From: Corynebacterium sp. ACRQK
GTDB lineage: Bacteria; Actinomycetota; Actinomycetes; Mycobacteriales; Mycobacteriaceae
Direction: 5' to 3'
Assembly: GCF_022345965.1 (NCBI RefSeq)
Contig: NZ_JAKRMU010000005.1
Coordinates: 62,001-126,000, forward strand
DNA length: 64,000 nucleotides
Of the stretch, positions 45,908-53,178 are shown piece by piece (positions within the stretch are counted from its first letter, which is position 1; each line of letters opens with the position of its first letter). The notes below the pieces were generated by a model, which did no database searches, was not told the origin of the DNA, and saw only the letters and a list, made by a program, of their open reading frames with translations. The translations under genes and the position numbers were made by a program.

Positions 45908-47140
45908 CTACGCGCGTTGTTTCCATCGAGTGAGCAGCTTCGCTAAGTGCTCGTGTTCACTGGTGATTGTGGTCAGAGTCATGGCTCGCTCTAGTGTCGA
46001 GATGGCGTCTTGGTTTCTCCCCATGGCGCGGTAGAGATGGCTTCGCAAGACCCATGCGGGTTGGTAGCTCTCCGCTGCTTTTGGGAGGCTGCTGAGGGCG
46101 GCCAGGGCCGCGGCTCCTCCTTCCGCATGCTGAAGAATTGCGGCTCTGGAAACTCGTGCTCCTAACGAGGGGGCGATCCGTAGAAGGTGGTCGTGTTGCC
46201 GTAATAGGGCATGCCAGTTTGGTTTTCGAGTGCGCACACCTTGCATGTGGAGGGCTTGGATGCTCGCTTCGATGGCGTAGCGGCCGATTTCTCCGCATCG
46301 GTGGACTTCACGAAGATGCCATTCACCCTTCGCCAGATGGCTTGCGTTCCACATGGTTGGGTCTTGATCGTCGAGAGGTACCAGCGCGCCGCTGGGGCTC
46401 CGTCGTGCGTTGAACCGTGCCACTGACAGGTGGATGAGAGCGGCAAGTCCGTGAGACTCTCCATCATCGGGGCAGAGGGCGGGAACTAGTTCAGAGAGAT
46501 AGACCGCTTCTCCAGCGAGGTCTTCGCGCAGATCCGTTGCCGCATTGGCCCACTCGATGGTGAACACCCCGTAGATGGCTTCGTGGATGGACGAGAGGCA
46601 CGCATGCAGTTCGGATCGGTCGGGCACGTGCATCTGGAGACCATTCGTGGCGATCTTCTTCTTCGCTCGGGTCAGCCGCGCTGCCACTGTCGCGGCGGGC
46701 AGGATCATTCCTTCCGCGATACGTCGGGTAGGGAGCCCGAGGACTGCAGACAGCATGAGCAGTGGGCGAGTGGCGGGATCGATGTCGGGGTGTGCGCAGG
46801 CTGCGAGAAGTTGGAGGCGGCTGTCGGGGAGCTCATCGAGCCCTGCGTTGACGCTGGGTTGTAGCGCTTCGTGTACTTCCGAGTTCAGCTCGACGCTGGT
46901 TCGATGCGCGGCGGACTTCCAGACATCGCGTCGAAGGTTCAGCGCAGTGCGATAGATCCACCCGGAGGGATTGTGCGGGATGCCCTTGCTGGGCCAGGTA
47001 TGAAGGGCGCGCTCAACCGCACCGGCTACTGCATCCTCTGCACCAGCGATATCGCCGTCTCGTACAGAAAGCAAGGCGATGATCCTGCCCCAGTCATCGT
47101 GGGTCAGAACCACCGCCTGCTCCACATCAGGAGACGTCAT
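45908..47140 (-). CDS. ECF42-type sigma factor with C-terminal TPR-like domain
   Basis: The product is 410 aa, twice the length of a usual ECF sigma factor. Residues about 1-180 hold region 2 (DGDIAGAEDAVAGAVERAL, then GWIYRTALNLRRD) and region 4 (LLMLSAVLGLPTRRIAEGM, then ATVAARLTRAKKKI). Residues about 185-410 form the helical C-terminal extension (HEAIYGVFTIEWA, YLSELVPALCP, ending ERAMTLTTITSEHEHLAKLL). Sigma factors of this build pair with DGPF/YCII proteins, exactly as here, and have no anti-sigma factor. The YCII gene lies 8 bp upstream on the same strand. It is carried within the composite transposon. Confidence 0.88.
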   Translation of the reverse strand: MTSPDVEQAVVLTHDDWGRIIALLSVRDGDIAGAEDAVAGAVERALHTWPSKGIPHNPSGWIYRTALNLRRDVWKSAAHRTSVELNSEVHEALQPSVNAGLDELPDSRLQLLAACAHPDIDPATRPLLMLSAVLGLPTRRIAEGMILPAATVAARLTRAKKKIATNGLQMHVPDRSELHACLSSIHEAIYGVFTIEWANAATDLREDLAGEAVYLSELVPALCPDDGESHGLAALIHLSVARFNARRSPSGALVPLDDQDPTMWNASHLAKGEWHLREVHRCGEIGRYAIEASIQALHMQGVRTRKPNWHALLRQHDHLLRIAPSLGARVSRAAILQHAEGGAAALAALSSLPKAAESYQPAWVLRSHLYRAMGRNQDAISTLERAMTLTTITSEHEHLAKLLTRWKQRA

Positions 47141-47148
47141 TGCTGCGA

Positions 47149-47529
47149 CTACTGGTGCCAGCTGCCATCGACGTAGGAAACCCCCGCTGCACGCACCTCG
47201 ACTGTTCCGTAGCTCGCACCAGGGAACCGCTCAGCCCAAGCCAGTGCCGCCTCGCGGTCGGGAACATCGATCACGAACACACCGGCCAGTGCTTCTTTCG
47301 TCGCCGCGAAGGGACCATCCTCGATGACTGTCTTGCCACTGCGTCGCGTCACCGTCGAGGCAGTCGGCGATGGGGTGAGCATCTCGGCGGCCACCATGAC
47401 CCCGGCAGCCTCGAGTGAGTCGGTGAAGTCGGTCATTAACTGCTGCATCTCGGCCATCTCCTCTGCCGACGGCTGCTCCTCGGTGCTGATGCCTGGTTCC
47501 TCAGCATGGAAAGCAAGTACGTATCGCAT
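47149..47529 (-). CDS. YCII-related DGPF protein, partner of ECF sigma
   Basis: The product is 126 aa. It contains YVLAFHAEEPGIS at the N-terminus, the signature VIEDGPFAATKEALAGVFVI, and DREAALAWAERFPGASYGTVEVR, a dimeric ferredoxin-like fold. It is co-transcribed with the ECF42-type sigma gene. Proteins of this group are often targets or co-regulators of that sigma factor; biochemical activity is unknown. About 120 bp separate it from ISL3 copy B and must contain the promoter. Confidence 0.88.
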   Translation of the reverse strand: MRYVLAFHAEEPGISTEEQPSAEEMAEMQQLMTDFTDSLEAAGVMVAAEMLTPSPTASTVTRRSGKTVIEDGPFAATKEALAGVFVIDVPDREAALAWAERFPGASYGTVEVRAAGVSYVDGSWHQ

Positions 47530-47649
47530 GTTGGAGTTCTCCTTGTACTACTCAGGGAGAGCGCCGTTCGCCCTCCTGCACTAGAGACGATTCAGCGACC
47601 TCACTTTCGACACCCTGCCATATGCGGCTGTCGACGACGGTCGAAAAGG

Positions 47650-49084
47650 GGCTCTTCACAGATGAGGGTATAGCTGTGGTGCGACCTGGGGCGGCGCGTC
47701 GGTGTCGGGGTGAGGGTCGAGGTCTTCCGATGATGGGAGTTCTCACACAACCCGTCCGGAAGACCTCGACGTGCCTGACGCTACCTTCACGCGCCCTGAC
47801 CTGACTACCTTCACCCGCCTCGACGGCCTCGGTCTGGAGGACACCGGCCAGCTGCTCGAGCCTGACCGGTCCGTGCTGGCGTGCCGGGTCGTGGAGCCGG
47901 ACGACTGGTGCAGGCGGTGCGGCTGCCAGGGCGTGCCCCGTGACACGGTGAGCAGGGAGTTGGCGCACGAGCCGTTCGGGTGGCGCCCTACCACGCTGGT
48001 GCTCACCGTGCGCCGCTACCGCTGCAAGGAGTGCTCGCACGTGTGGCGTCAGGACACCACCGCTGCGGCGCCGCCGCGGGCCAAGATCTCCCGCGCCGGC
48101 CTGCGGTGGGGTCTGGTCGGGATCGTCGTCGGCCACCTGTCGATGGCCCGAGTTGCCGAAGGACTGGGCGTGGCGTGGAACACCGCCAACGACGCGGTCC
48201 TGGCTGAGGGCCGGCGTCTGCTCATCGAGGACCCGACCCGCCTGGACGGTGTCAAGGTCGTCGGGGTCGATGAGCACGTGTGGCGGCACACCCGGCGCGG
48301 TGACAAGTACGTCACCGTGATCATCGACCTCACCCCGGTCCGGGACGGCACCGGGCCCTCACGCCTGCTGGACGTGGTCGAAGGTCGGTCGAAGAAGGCG
48401 TTCAAGGACTGGCTGGCCGAGCGGGACCAGGCTTGGCGCGATGGGATCGAGGTCGTGGCCATGGATGGGTTCGCGGGCTTCAAGACCGCCACCACCGAGG
48501 AGCTGCCGGACGCCGTCACGGTTATGGATCCCTTCCACGTCATCCGGTTGGCCGGGGACGCTCTCGATGAGTGCCGCCGCCGAGTCCAGCAGGAACTGCA
48601 CGGACACCGCGGACGCAAGGGCGACCCGCTCTACACCGCGCGGCGGACCCTGCACACCGGGGCTGACCTGCTCACCGACCGCCAGCACGAGCGCCTTGAC
48701 AAGCTCTTCGCTGGGGACCGGCACGTGCAAGTCGAGTGCACCTGGGGGATCTACCAGCGCATGATCTCCGCCTACCGTCACCCCGACCGAGCAGCCGGCC
48801 GCGTCGAGATGAGCTCCGTGATCGACGCCCTCGCCGACAGTGTGCCTGAGGCGTTGGTAGAACTGCGCAAGCTCGGCCGCACCCTGACCAGACGCGCCTG
48901 CGACGTCCTGGCCTACTTCGACCGGCCGCGCACGAGCAACGGACCTACCGAAGCCGTGAACGGTCGCCTCGAGCACCTGCGTGGCCTGGCCCTCGGCTTC
49001 CGCAACCTCACCAACTACATCGCCCGCGCACTCCTCGAAGCCGGCGGATTCAGACCACACCTACACCCTGAATTGTGAAGAGCC
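47650..49084 (+). mobile_element. ISL3-family insertion sequence, copy B
   Basis: The element is 1435 bp. Its terminal inverted repeats are GGCTCTTCACAGATGAGGG and the complement of CCTGAATTGTGAAGAGCC, so the first ten bases are identical at both ends. It contains one transposase gene on the + strand. The right flank AGCAAACC equals the left flank of copy A. Confidence 0.85.
47771..49078 (+). CDS. ISL3-family transposase B
   Basis: The product is 435 aa and has the same architecture as copy A: zinc finger WCRRCGCQG and YRCKECSHVWRQD, then an HTH. The DDE core reads VVGVDEHVWRHTRRGDKYVTV, EVVAMDGFAGFKTATTEEL and SNGPTEAVNGRLEHLRG. The start is GTG, the frame is intact, and it keeps the segment after NTANDAVL that copy A lacks. 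Many scattered substitutions separate it from copy A, so the two arrived independently rather than by duplication. Confidence 0.93.
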   Translation: MPDATFTRPDLTTFTRLDGLGLEDTGQLLEPDRSVLACRVVEPDDWCRRCGCQGVPRDTVSRELAHEPFGWRPTTLVLTVRRYRCKECSHVWRQDTTAAAPPRAKISRAGLRWGLVGIVVGHLSMARVAEGLGVAWNTANDAVLAEGRRLLIEDPTRLDGVKVVGVDEHVWRHTRRGDKYVTVIIDLTPVRDGTGPSRLLDVVEGRSKKAFKDWLAERDQAWRDGIEVVAMDGFAGFKTATTEELPDAVTVMDPFHVIRLAGDALDECRRRVQQELHGHRGRKGDPLYTARRTLHTGADLLTDRQHERLDKLFAGDRHVQVECTWGIYQRMISAYRHPDRAAGRVEMSSVIDALADSVPEALVELRKLGRTLTRRACDVLAYFDRPRTSNGPTEAVNGRLEHLRGLALGFRNLTNYIARALLEAGGFRPHLHPEL

Positions 49085-49371
49085 AGCAAACCTCGATCTG
49101 CAAGAGGCGTGGCAGCACTGAGGCCACGTTGGGCGCCTGGCTTAGGTGCGCCAAGTAGTTGGCCTAAGCGGCCACTCGTTGGCGTGAGAGCTGGGCGCGC
49201 CGTCCTTGGCAGCACGCAGTGGCGCACCCGGATCTATCTTGGTGGCGCAGCCCGGCACTCGTCGCCCGCGATGTGTCCAGCACCCAGGGTCAAGCGCGTC
49301 CCAGTTCAATGTCGACGCTAACCCGGGCTCATCTATAGCTCGCCCCCGACGAGCATCCCCAAGGTGCGACC
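49085..49371. other. no gene seen; right flank of the composite transposon
   Basis: 287 bp lie between the transposon and the SRPBCC gene stop. They start with the AGCAAACC direct repeat. No convincing frame, terminator or RNA gene was found. Confidence 0.4.
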
Positions 49372-49800
49372 TCAAAGCGATCGGCTGTCGGGACCGGCAA
49401 GGTGACGGGCAAGGGATGTGAGGACCATGCTGCGCCAGCCGCCGGTCATACCGTTGAAGGCTTGACGCTGTACCGGGTCTGACAAGTCGAAGCCCTCATG
49501 CTCGAGGATGACCCTGGTTCCCTTGCCCTCAGGGACGAGGTGCCAGGTGACAACCGTGTCAAGCGGCCCATTGCGCCACGTGTAGCGAAGGAGCCGTTCG
49601 GCCTCGACATGTGCAACTTTGCAGTGGACCGTGCCCCATCGGCCGACATCCAGGGTGAATTCGTGGCCGCTCTCAGGACGAAAGTCGGTGGCCATGAACC
49701 ATTGGGCGAGCTCGGTGGGGTTGATGAGAGCTTCCCAGACCCGAGCTGCAGGGTGCGCTAGGAACTCGTCGACTTCGATGGTGTGTGTCTGGCTGCTCAT
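49372..49800 (-). CDS. SRPBCC (AHSA1-like) domain protein
   Basis: The product is 142 aa. The START-like fold motifs are VDEFLAHPAARVWEALINPT, AQWFMATDFRPESGHEF and the C-terminal GGWRSMVLTSLARHL. Such proteins bind small hydrophobic ligands. The gene overlaps the end of the ArsR-type regulator by ATGA, so the two are translationally coupled. This ArsR-AHSA1 pairing is common and presumably lets the pair sense or remove a compound; the ligand is unknown. Confidence 0.88.
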   Translation of the reverse strand: MSSQTHTIEVDEFLAHPAARVWEALINPTELAQWFMATDFRPESGHEFTLDVGRWGTVHCKVAHVEAERLLRYTWRNGPLDTVVTWHLVPEGKGTRVILEHEGFDLSDPVQRQAFNGMTGGWRSMVLTSLARHLAGPDSRSL

Positions 49801-50111
49801 GGATTCCTGTCGAGGTGTTCGCGGAGGTCCTTCAGGGTGTCTCTCCAGAAGACTTCGTATGGGCTCAGCCAGTCGGCTAGTGGTTGCAGTTGTGCTGCCT
49901 CGACGTGGTAGATCCGTTCTCGGCCGTGCCGCTCCTCCTCGACCAGGCCAGCGTCCTTCAAGATCTTGAGGTGTTCCGAGACGCTGGGGCGTTGCATGTC
50001 GAAGCGCGCGGCGAGTGAGCTGACGGATTGCGGCTGGTCGAGCAGGAGGTCGAGTAGCCGCCTGCGGTGGGGGTTCGCAACCGCTGCGAACACGTCATCG
50101 ACTGTGGGCAT
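49797..50111 (-). CDS. ArsR-family winged-helix repressor
   Basis: The product is 104 aa. It reads VFAAVANPHRRRLLDLLLDQ, then the recognition region QSVSSLAARFDMQRPSVSEH and LKILKDAGLVEEERHGRERI. There are no metal-binding cysteines, so it is a metal-independent member of the kind that pairs with SRPBCC proteins. It is divergent from the VOC gene. A CGTAGG...CCTACG operator lies between the two. Confidence 0.92.
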   Translation of the reverse strand: MPTVDDVFAAVANPHRRRLLDLLLDQPQSVSSLAARFDMQRPSVSEHLKILKDAGLVEEERHGRERIYHVEAAQLQPLADWLSPYEVFWRDTLKDLREHLDRNP

Positions 50112-50137
50112 TGCCCCATCGTATCGGTAGGGGTTAG

Positions 50138-50168
50138 CCTACGAGTAATGCGTAGGAACCTGCCTACG
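50138..50168. promoter_or_regulatory. candidate ArsR operator
   Basis: Three alternating copies of one hexamer occur: CCTACG (50138), CGTAGG (50151) and CCTACG (50163). The last two form the perfect palindrome CGTAGG-N6-CCTACG. They sit in the divergent promoter of the ArsR and VOC genes, as expected for an autoregulated operator. Confidence 0.55.
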
Positions 50169-50195
50169 TATTGTGGAAGATTGGAGAGGAACCTC

Positions 50196-50570
50196 ATGAT
50201 CACTCACGTACAGATCGCACATGTCCCGGTTGCCGATCAGGACCGCGCCAAGGAGTTCTACATCGACAAGCTCGGGCTGACGGTTGTGGCCGACATGGAC
50301 GGTGGGCCTCATGGTCGCTGGCTTCAGGTGGCCCCCGAAGGTGCGGCAACCTCACTCGCCCTGACCCCCGGCGAAGGCAACGCCCAGCCCGGTAGTGCGA
50401 CGGTGGTGTTCGAGTGCCCTGACGTTGCTGCCGCCCGCGACACGCTGCGCGATCGGGATGTGGAACTGCCCCACGAGATCGAGCACATGCCGTGGGCCAC
50501 GGCGCTTCGGTTCACGGACCCAGATGGCAACATCATCTCCCTGCAGTCCCCTGCCGTTATGGCCAAGTAG
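50196..50570 (+). CDS. VOC-superfamily (glyoxalase/dioxygenase-like) protein
   Basis: The product is 124 aa, with two beta-alpha-beta-beta-beta modules. Module one reads VQIAHVPVADQDRAKEFYID followed by KLGLTVVADM. Module two reads TVVFECPDVAAARDTLRDRD and ALRFTDPDGNIISLQSP, where the final Glu of the usual DPDGN.xELxQ motif is replaced (IISL). ATG 50196 follows the good SD GGAGAGGAACC. It is probably a metal-dependent detoxification or resistance-type enzyme controlled by the divergent ArsR; the substrate is unknown. Confidence 0.87.
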   Translation: MITHVQIAHVPVADQDRAKEFYIDKLGLTVVADMDGGPHGRWLQVAPEGAATSLALTPGEGNAQPGSATVVFECPDVAAARDTLRDRDVELPHEIEHMPWATALRFTDPDGNIISLQSPAVMAK

Positions 50571-50755
50571 CCCCCAGGTGCTTTTGAAGGACGAACATTC
50601 GATGCTCCAGGTGCTGTCGCCCATGCTGAAAGCCTCGTGGTGAAGTACGGCTCGACCGGCGGGTCCGAGGAGGGCGGATCACCGCTCTCCTCGGACGCAA
50701 CGGCGCTTCCCGGACTCGCTCAGCCAAGGCGGCATGATTCCTACAAAGAGTCGCG

Positions 50756-51187
50756 GTGAAGAACCCCGATCACCTCCGACGCCACCCGTGCGACGCGGTC
50801 ATCGCGGTGGAATCTGCCGTCCGTGCAGACATCTCCCATCACTGGACGCTATCTGAACTCGCGGCTATCGCACACCTGTCACACTCGGGACTCGGACGAC
50901 AATTTATCAAGGTGCACGGCGTCAGCCCCTTCACATGGATCACCCACCAACGCATCCGAGAGATGTCCCGCCTCCTTCGCGAGACCCCTCAACCCGTGCG
51001 CGACATCGCCCAAGCCGTCGGCTGGTCGAATCAAGCCCACGCGGCCCAGCAGTTCCGCAAGCTGACCGGGCTGAGCCCGACCGAGTACCGCGCCGAGGTC
51101 CGTGAGGCGGCTGTGGCGGAGTGCTTCTGGTGCGGACAGCCCCTCCCCACCCCGGAGAGTGAGGTCAAGTCCTGGGTAGTGGTGTAG
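50756..51187 (+). CDS. mini-AraC regulator 1, tail supplied by IS256
   Basis: The product is 143 aa, essentially only the AraC DNA-binding domain: WTLSELAAIAHLSHSGLGRQ (first HTH), then VRDIAQAVGWSNQAHAAQQF and RKLTGLSPTEYRAEV (second HTH). A C-terminal ECFWCGQPLP tail follows. There is no ligand-binding domain. The start is GTG. The left terminus of the IS256 element begins inside the last codons (51177), so the stop TAG and the final Val residues come from the IS. The native C-terminus is therefore altered, though the HTH region is intact. Confidence 0.82.
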   Translation: MKNPDHLRRHPCDAVIAVESAVRADISHHWTLSELAAIAHLSHSGLGRQFIKVHGVSPFTWITHQRIREMSRLLRETPQPVRDIAQAVGWSNQAHAAQQFRKLTGLSPTEYRAEVREAAVAECFWCGQPLPTPESEVKSWVVV

Positions 51188-52580
51188 CGGTCGGATTCTT
51201 CGGGTTCTGTGGTTCAGGCGGTCAGGGCTGGGGTCGTGTGGCCGGGGGTGGTCACCTCCTGGGTGGCGGTCGAGGTGGTGGTCAGGTGGAGCTGGGAGCG
51301 GCGGAGGACCTCGAGTCCGAAGTAGCGGCGGCCTTCGAGCCATTCATCGGTCTGTTCAGCCAGGACCGCACCGACGAGGCGGATGATCGCATCGCGGTGG
51401 GGGAAGATCGAGACGGCGTCCGTGCGTCGGCGGATCTCGCGGTTGAGGCGCTCTTGGGGGGTTGTTCGACCAGATCTGTCGCCAGATCTCCTTCGGGAAC
51501 GCGGTGAACGCCAGCAGGTCCTCTCGTGCAGCAGCGAGATGGTCGGCAACCTCGGGCACACGCTCGCTGGTCTGTTCCAGGAGCCGGTCGAACTGGGTGT
51601 TCACGGAGGCCGCGTCGGGCTGGTCGAAGACCGCGTGCAGACCTGCCTTCACCGCGGGCCAGGCTGCTTTCGAGCAGGTGCTCATCAGGTTCGCGGCATA
51701 GTGAGTGCGGCATCGCTGCCAGGCAGCGCCGGGCAGGTTCGCAGCGATCGCCTCGACCAGGCCCCGGTGGGCATCGCTGGTGACCAGGCGCACTCCGTCG
51801 AGGCCGCGGGCGACGAGGTCGGCGAAGAACGTGTTCCATGCTGCTGCGGTCTCGCTCGTCGCGACCTGCATTCCGAGACACTCGCGGTGCCCGTCGTTGT
51901 TCACCCCGGTGGCGATCAGCACGACCGCATTGATCACGCGCCCGCCTTCGCGGACTTTCATCGTCAGTGCGTCGGCGGCAACGAACGTGAACGGCCCAGC
52001 CTCGCCCAGGGGCCGGTGGCGGAAGGTCTTGACCTGCTCGTCGAGCTCGCCAGCCATCCGGGAGACCTGGGAACGGGAGAGACCGTCGATGCCGAGGGTC
52101 TTGACCAACTTGTCCATGCGGCGGGTGGAGACGCCGGCGAGGTAGCAATCGGCGACCACGGTGATCAAAGCGGCCTCGGCCCGCTTGCGACGCTCCAGCA
52201 GCCAGTGAGGGAAGTAGCTGCCCGAACGGAGCTTGGGCACAGCCACGTCGATCGTGCCGACGCGGGTGTCGAGCTCGCGGTGGCGGTAGCCGTTGCGCTG
52301 GGCGCTGCGGGTCTGGCTGGGCCGGCCGTACTCCGCGCCGGCGACGAGGTCTGCATCCGCGGACAGCAGCATGTTGATCGTGTTCTGCAGCAGATCACGC
52401 ATCAGATCCGGTGACGCTTCGGACAGGGCGTGACTGAGCAGGCCAGCAGGGTCGACAATATGAGGAGCGGTCATCGTGATGACTCCGTTCGAGTGAGAAG
52501 TAGAGAGCTTTCTCGAAGGATCACACGGTGGCCGCGTCCCCGTCCGGGACGATCACGGCGACCACCGCGCTACACCACTA
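51177..52580 (-). mobile_element. IS256-family insertion sequence
   Basis: The element is 1404 bp with perfect 13-bp terminal inverted repeats TAGTGGTGTAGCG (51177-51189) and CGCTACACCACTA (52568-52580). Its single transposase gene is on the minus strand and frameshifted. Flanks GTCCTGGG and TGCGGGAC do not match, so no target duplication remains; a later rearrangement on one side is likely. Confidence 0.8.
51214..52474 (-). pseudogene. IS256-family (mutator) transposase, frameshifted
   Basis: The N-terminal frame (start 52474) carries the mutator core: FTFVAADALTMKVREGGRVI, VRLVTSDAHRGLVEAIAANL and [20 protein letters not shown]. After IWSNNP it shifts into a non-homologous Pro/Arg-rich tail. 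The correct continuation, [20 protein letters not shown] then [20 protein letters not shown], lies in another frame and ends at 51214. The shift coincides with a run of six G (51456-51461); five would restore the frame. It is therefore probably inactive, unless the run allows slippage. Confidence 0.85.
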
Positions 52581-52962
52581 TGCGGGACTCCACTGAGAGT
52601 GACGGTGATCCGCGCGTGCTTGACGGGTATCAGAGCGTCCATGGCTGAACTGCTGGACTCCCAACCTCGCCATTGGGTAGTTGTGAAGGCCACCGTCACG
52701 ATGCTCCATCTGGAGCGCGGTGCGCACCTGGCTGGTAAGCCTCCATTGGACTCGCCGTGTCGCGAGGCACCGTGGCACGGCTCGGATCGTGCGTCATTCG
52801 GTGGGGATGGACGGCTGGGGATATTTTCCCCAGCCGTGAACCACCTCACCCGGCACCCTCGCGCCCGACGCCGGAGGACGGGACGGTCCCGGACATTTTC
52901 CGGAACCGTCACCACCCCAACCGTCCTCGCGGGTACTGGGGTGAGGTGTCCACCTGTGGGGT
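52581..52962. other. integrase leader region with twin hairpins
   Basis: No gene is seen. Two similar stem-loops occur: a perfect 11-bp stem ACGGCTGGGGA / TCCCCAGCCGT with TATTT loop (52811-52837), and a 12-bp stem with one mismatch, GACGGTCCCGGA / TCCGGAACCGTC, with CATTT loop (52882-52910). Their centres are about 72 bp apart. They may be recombinase or regulator binding sites, an attachment site or promoter elements. Confidence 0.5.
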
Positions 52963-53178
52963 ATGAGGTATGCACGCACCACACCGAACGGGCGCCGGTT
53001 GATTGCCGAACCCGTGCCCCGGGGCGAGCCGGACATGGACCGGCTGGTCGCGCTGGTGCTGCACCTGGCCGATTGTCTCCACGCCCAGACCCCGCAGCCC
53101 GACCCCGATGCAAGCTCGACGATGAGAGAAGATGCCCATGACCACCCTCGACACACTGGCCTCAACGATCACGGGTGA
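52963..53178 (+). CDS. possible small protein preceding the recombinase
   Basis: A 71-codon frame (MRYARTTPNGRRLIAEPVPR, then GEPDMDRLVALVLHLADCLH) overlaps the recombinase start. The first 45 residues look protein-like and the last part lies within the recombinase leader. No clear SD. I do not recognise a family. Confidence 0.3.
   Translation: MRYARTTPNGRRLIAEPVPRGEPDMDRLVALVLHLADCLHAQTPQPDPDASSTMREDAHDHPRHTGLNDHG

Larger units (their letters stand above)
44267..49084. mobile_element. composite transposon bounded by two ISL3-family elements
   Basis: The outer terminal repeats are GGCTCTTCGCAGATGAGGG at the left end of the first IS and CCTGAATTGTGAAGAGCC at the right end of the second. Immediately outside, AGCAAACC (44259-44266) and AGCAAACC (49085-49092) form an 8-bp direct repeat, the target-duplication length of ISL3 elements. 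The inner IS flanks (TCATTACC after the first, CGAAAAGG before the second) do not match anything. The two IS copies plus about 2 kb of cargo therefore appear to have inserted as one unit. The cargo is an IS3 remnant, an ECF sigma gene and a DGPF-protein gene. The two IS copies are clearly different sequences, which is unusual for a composite element. Confidence 0.75.
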
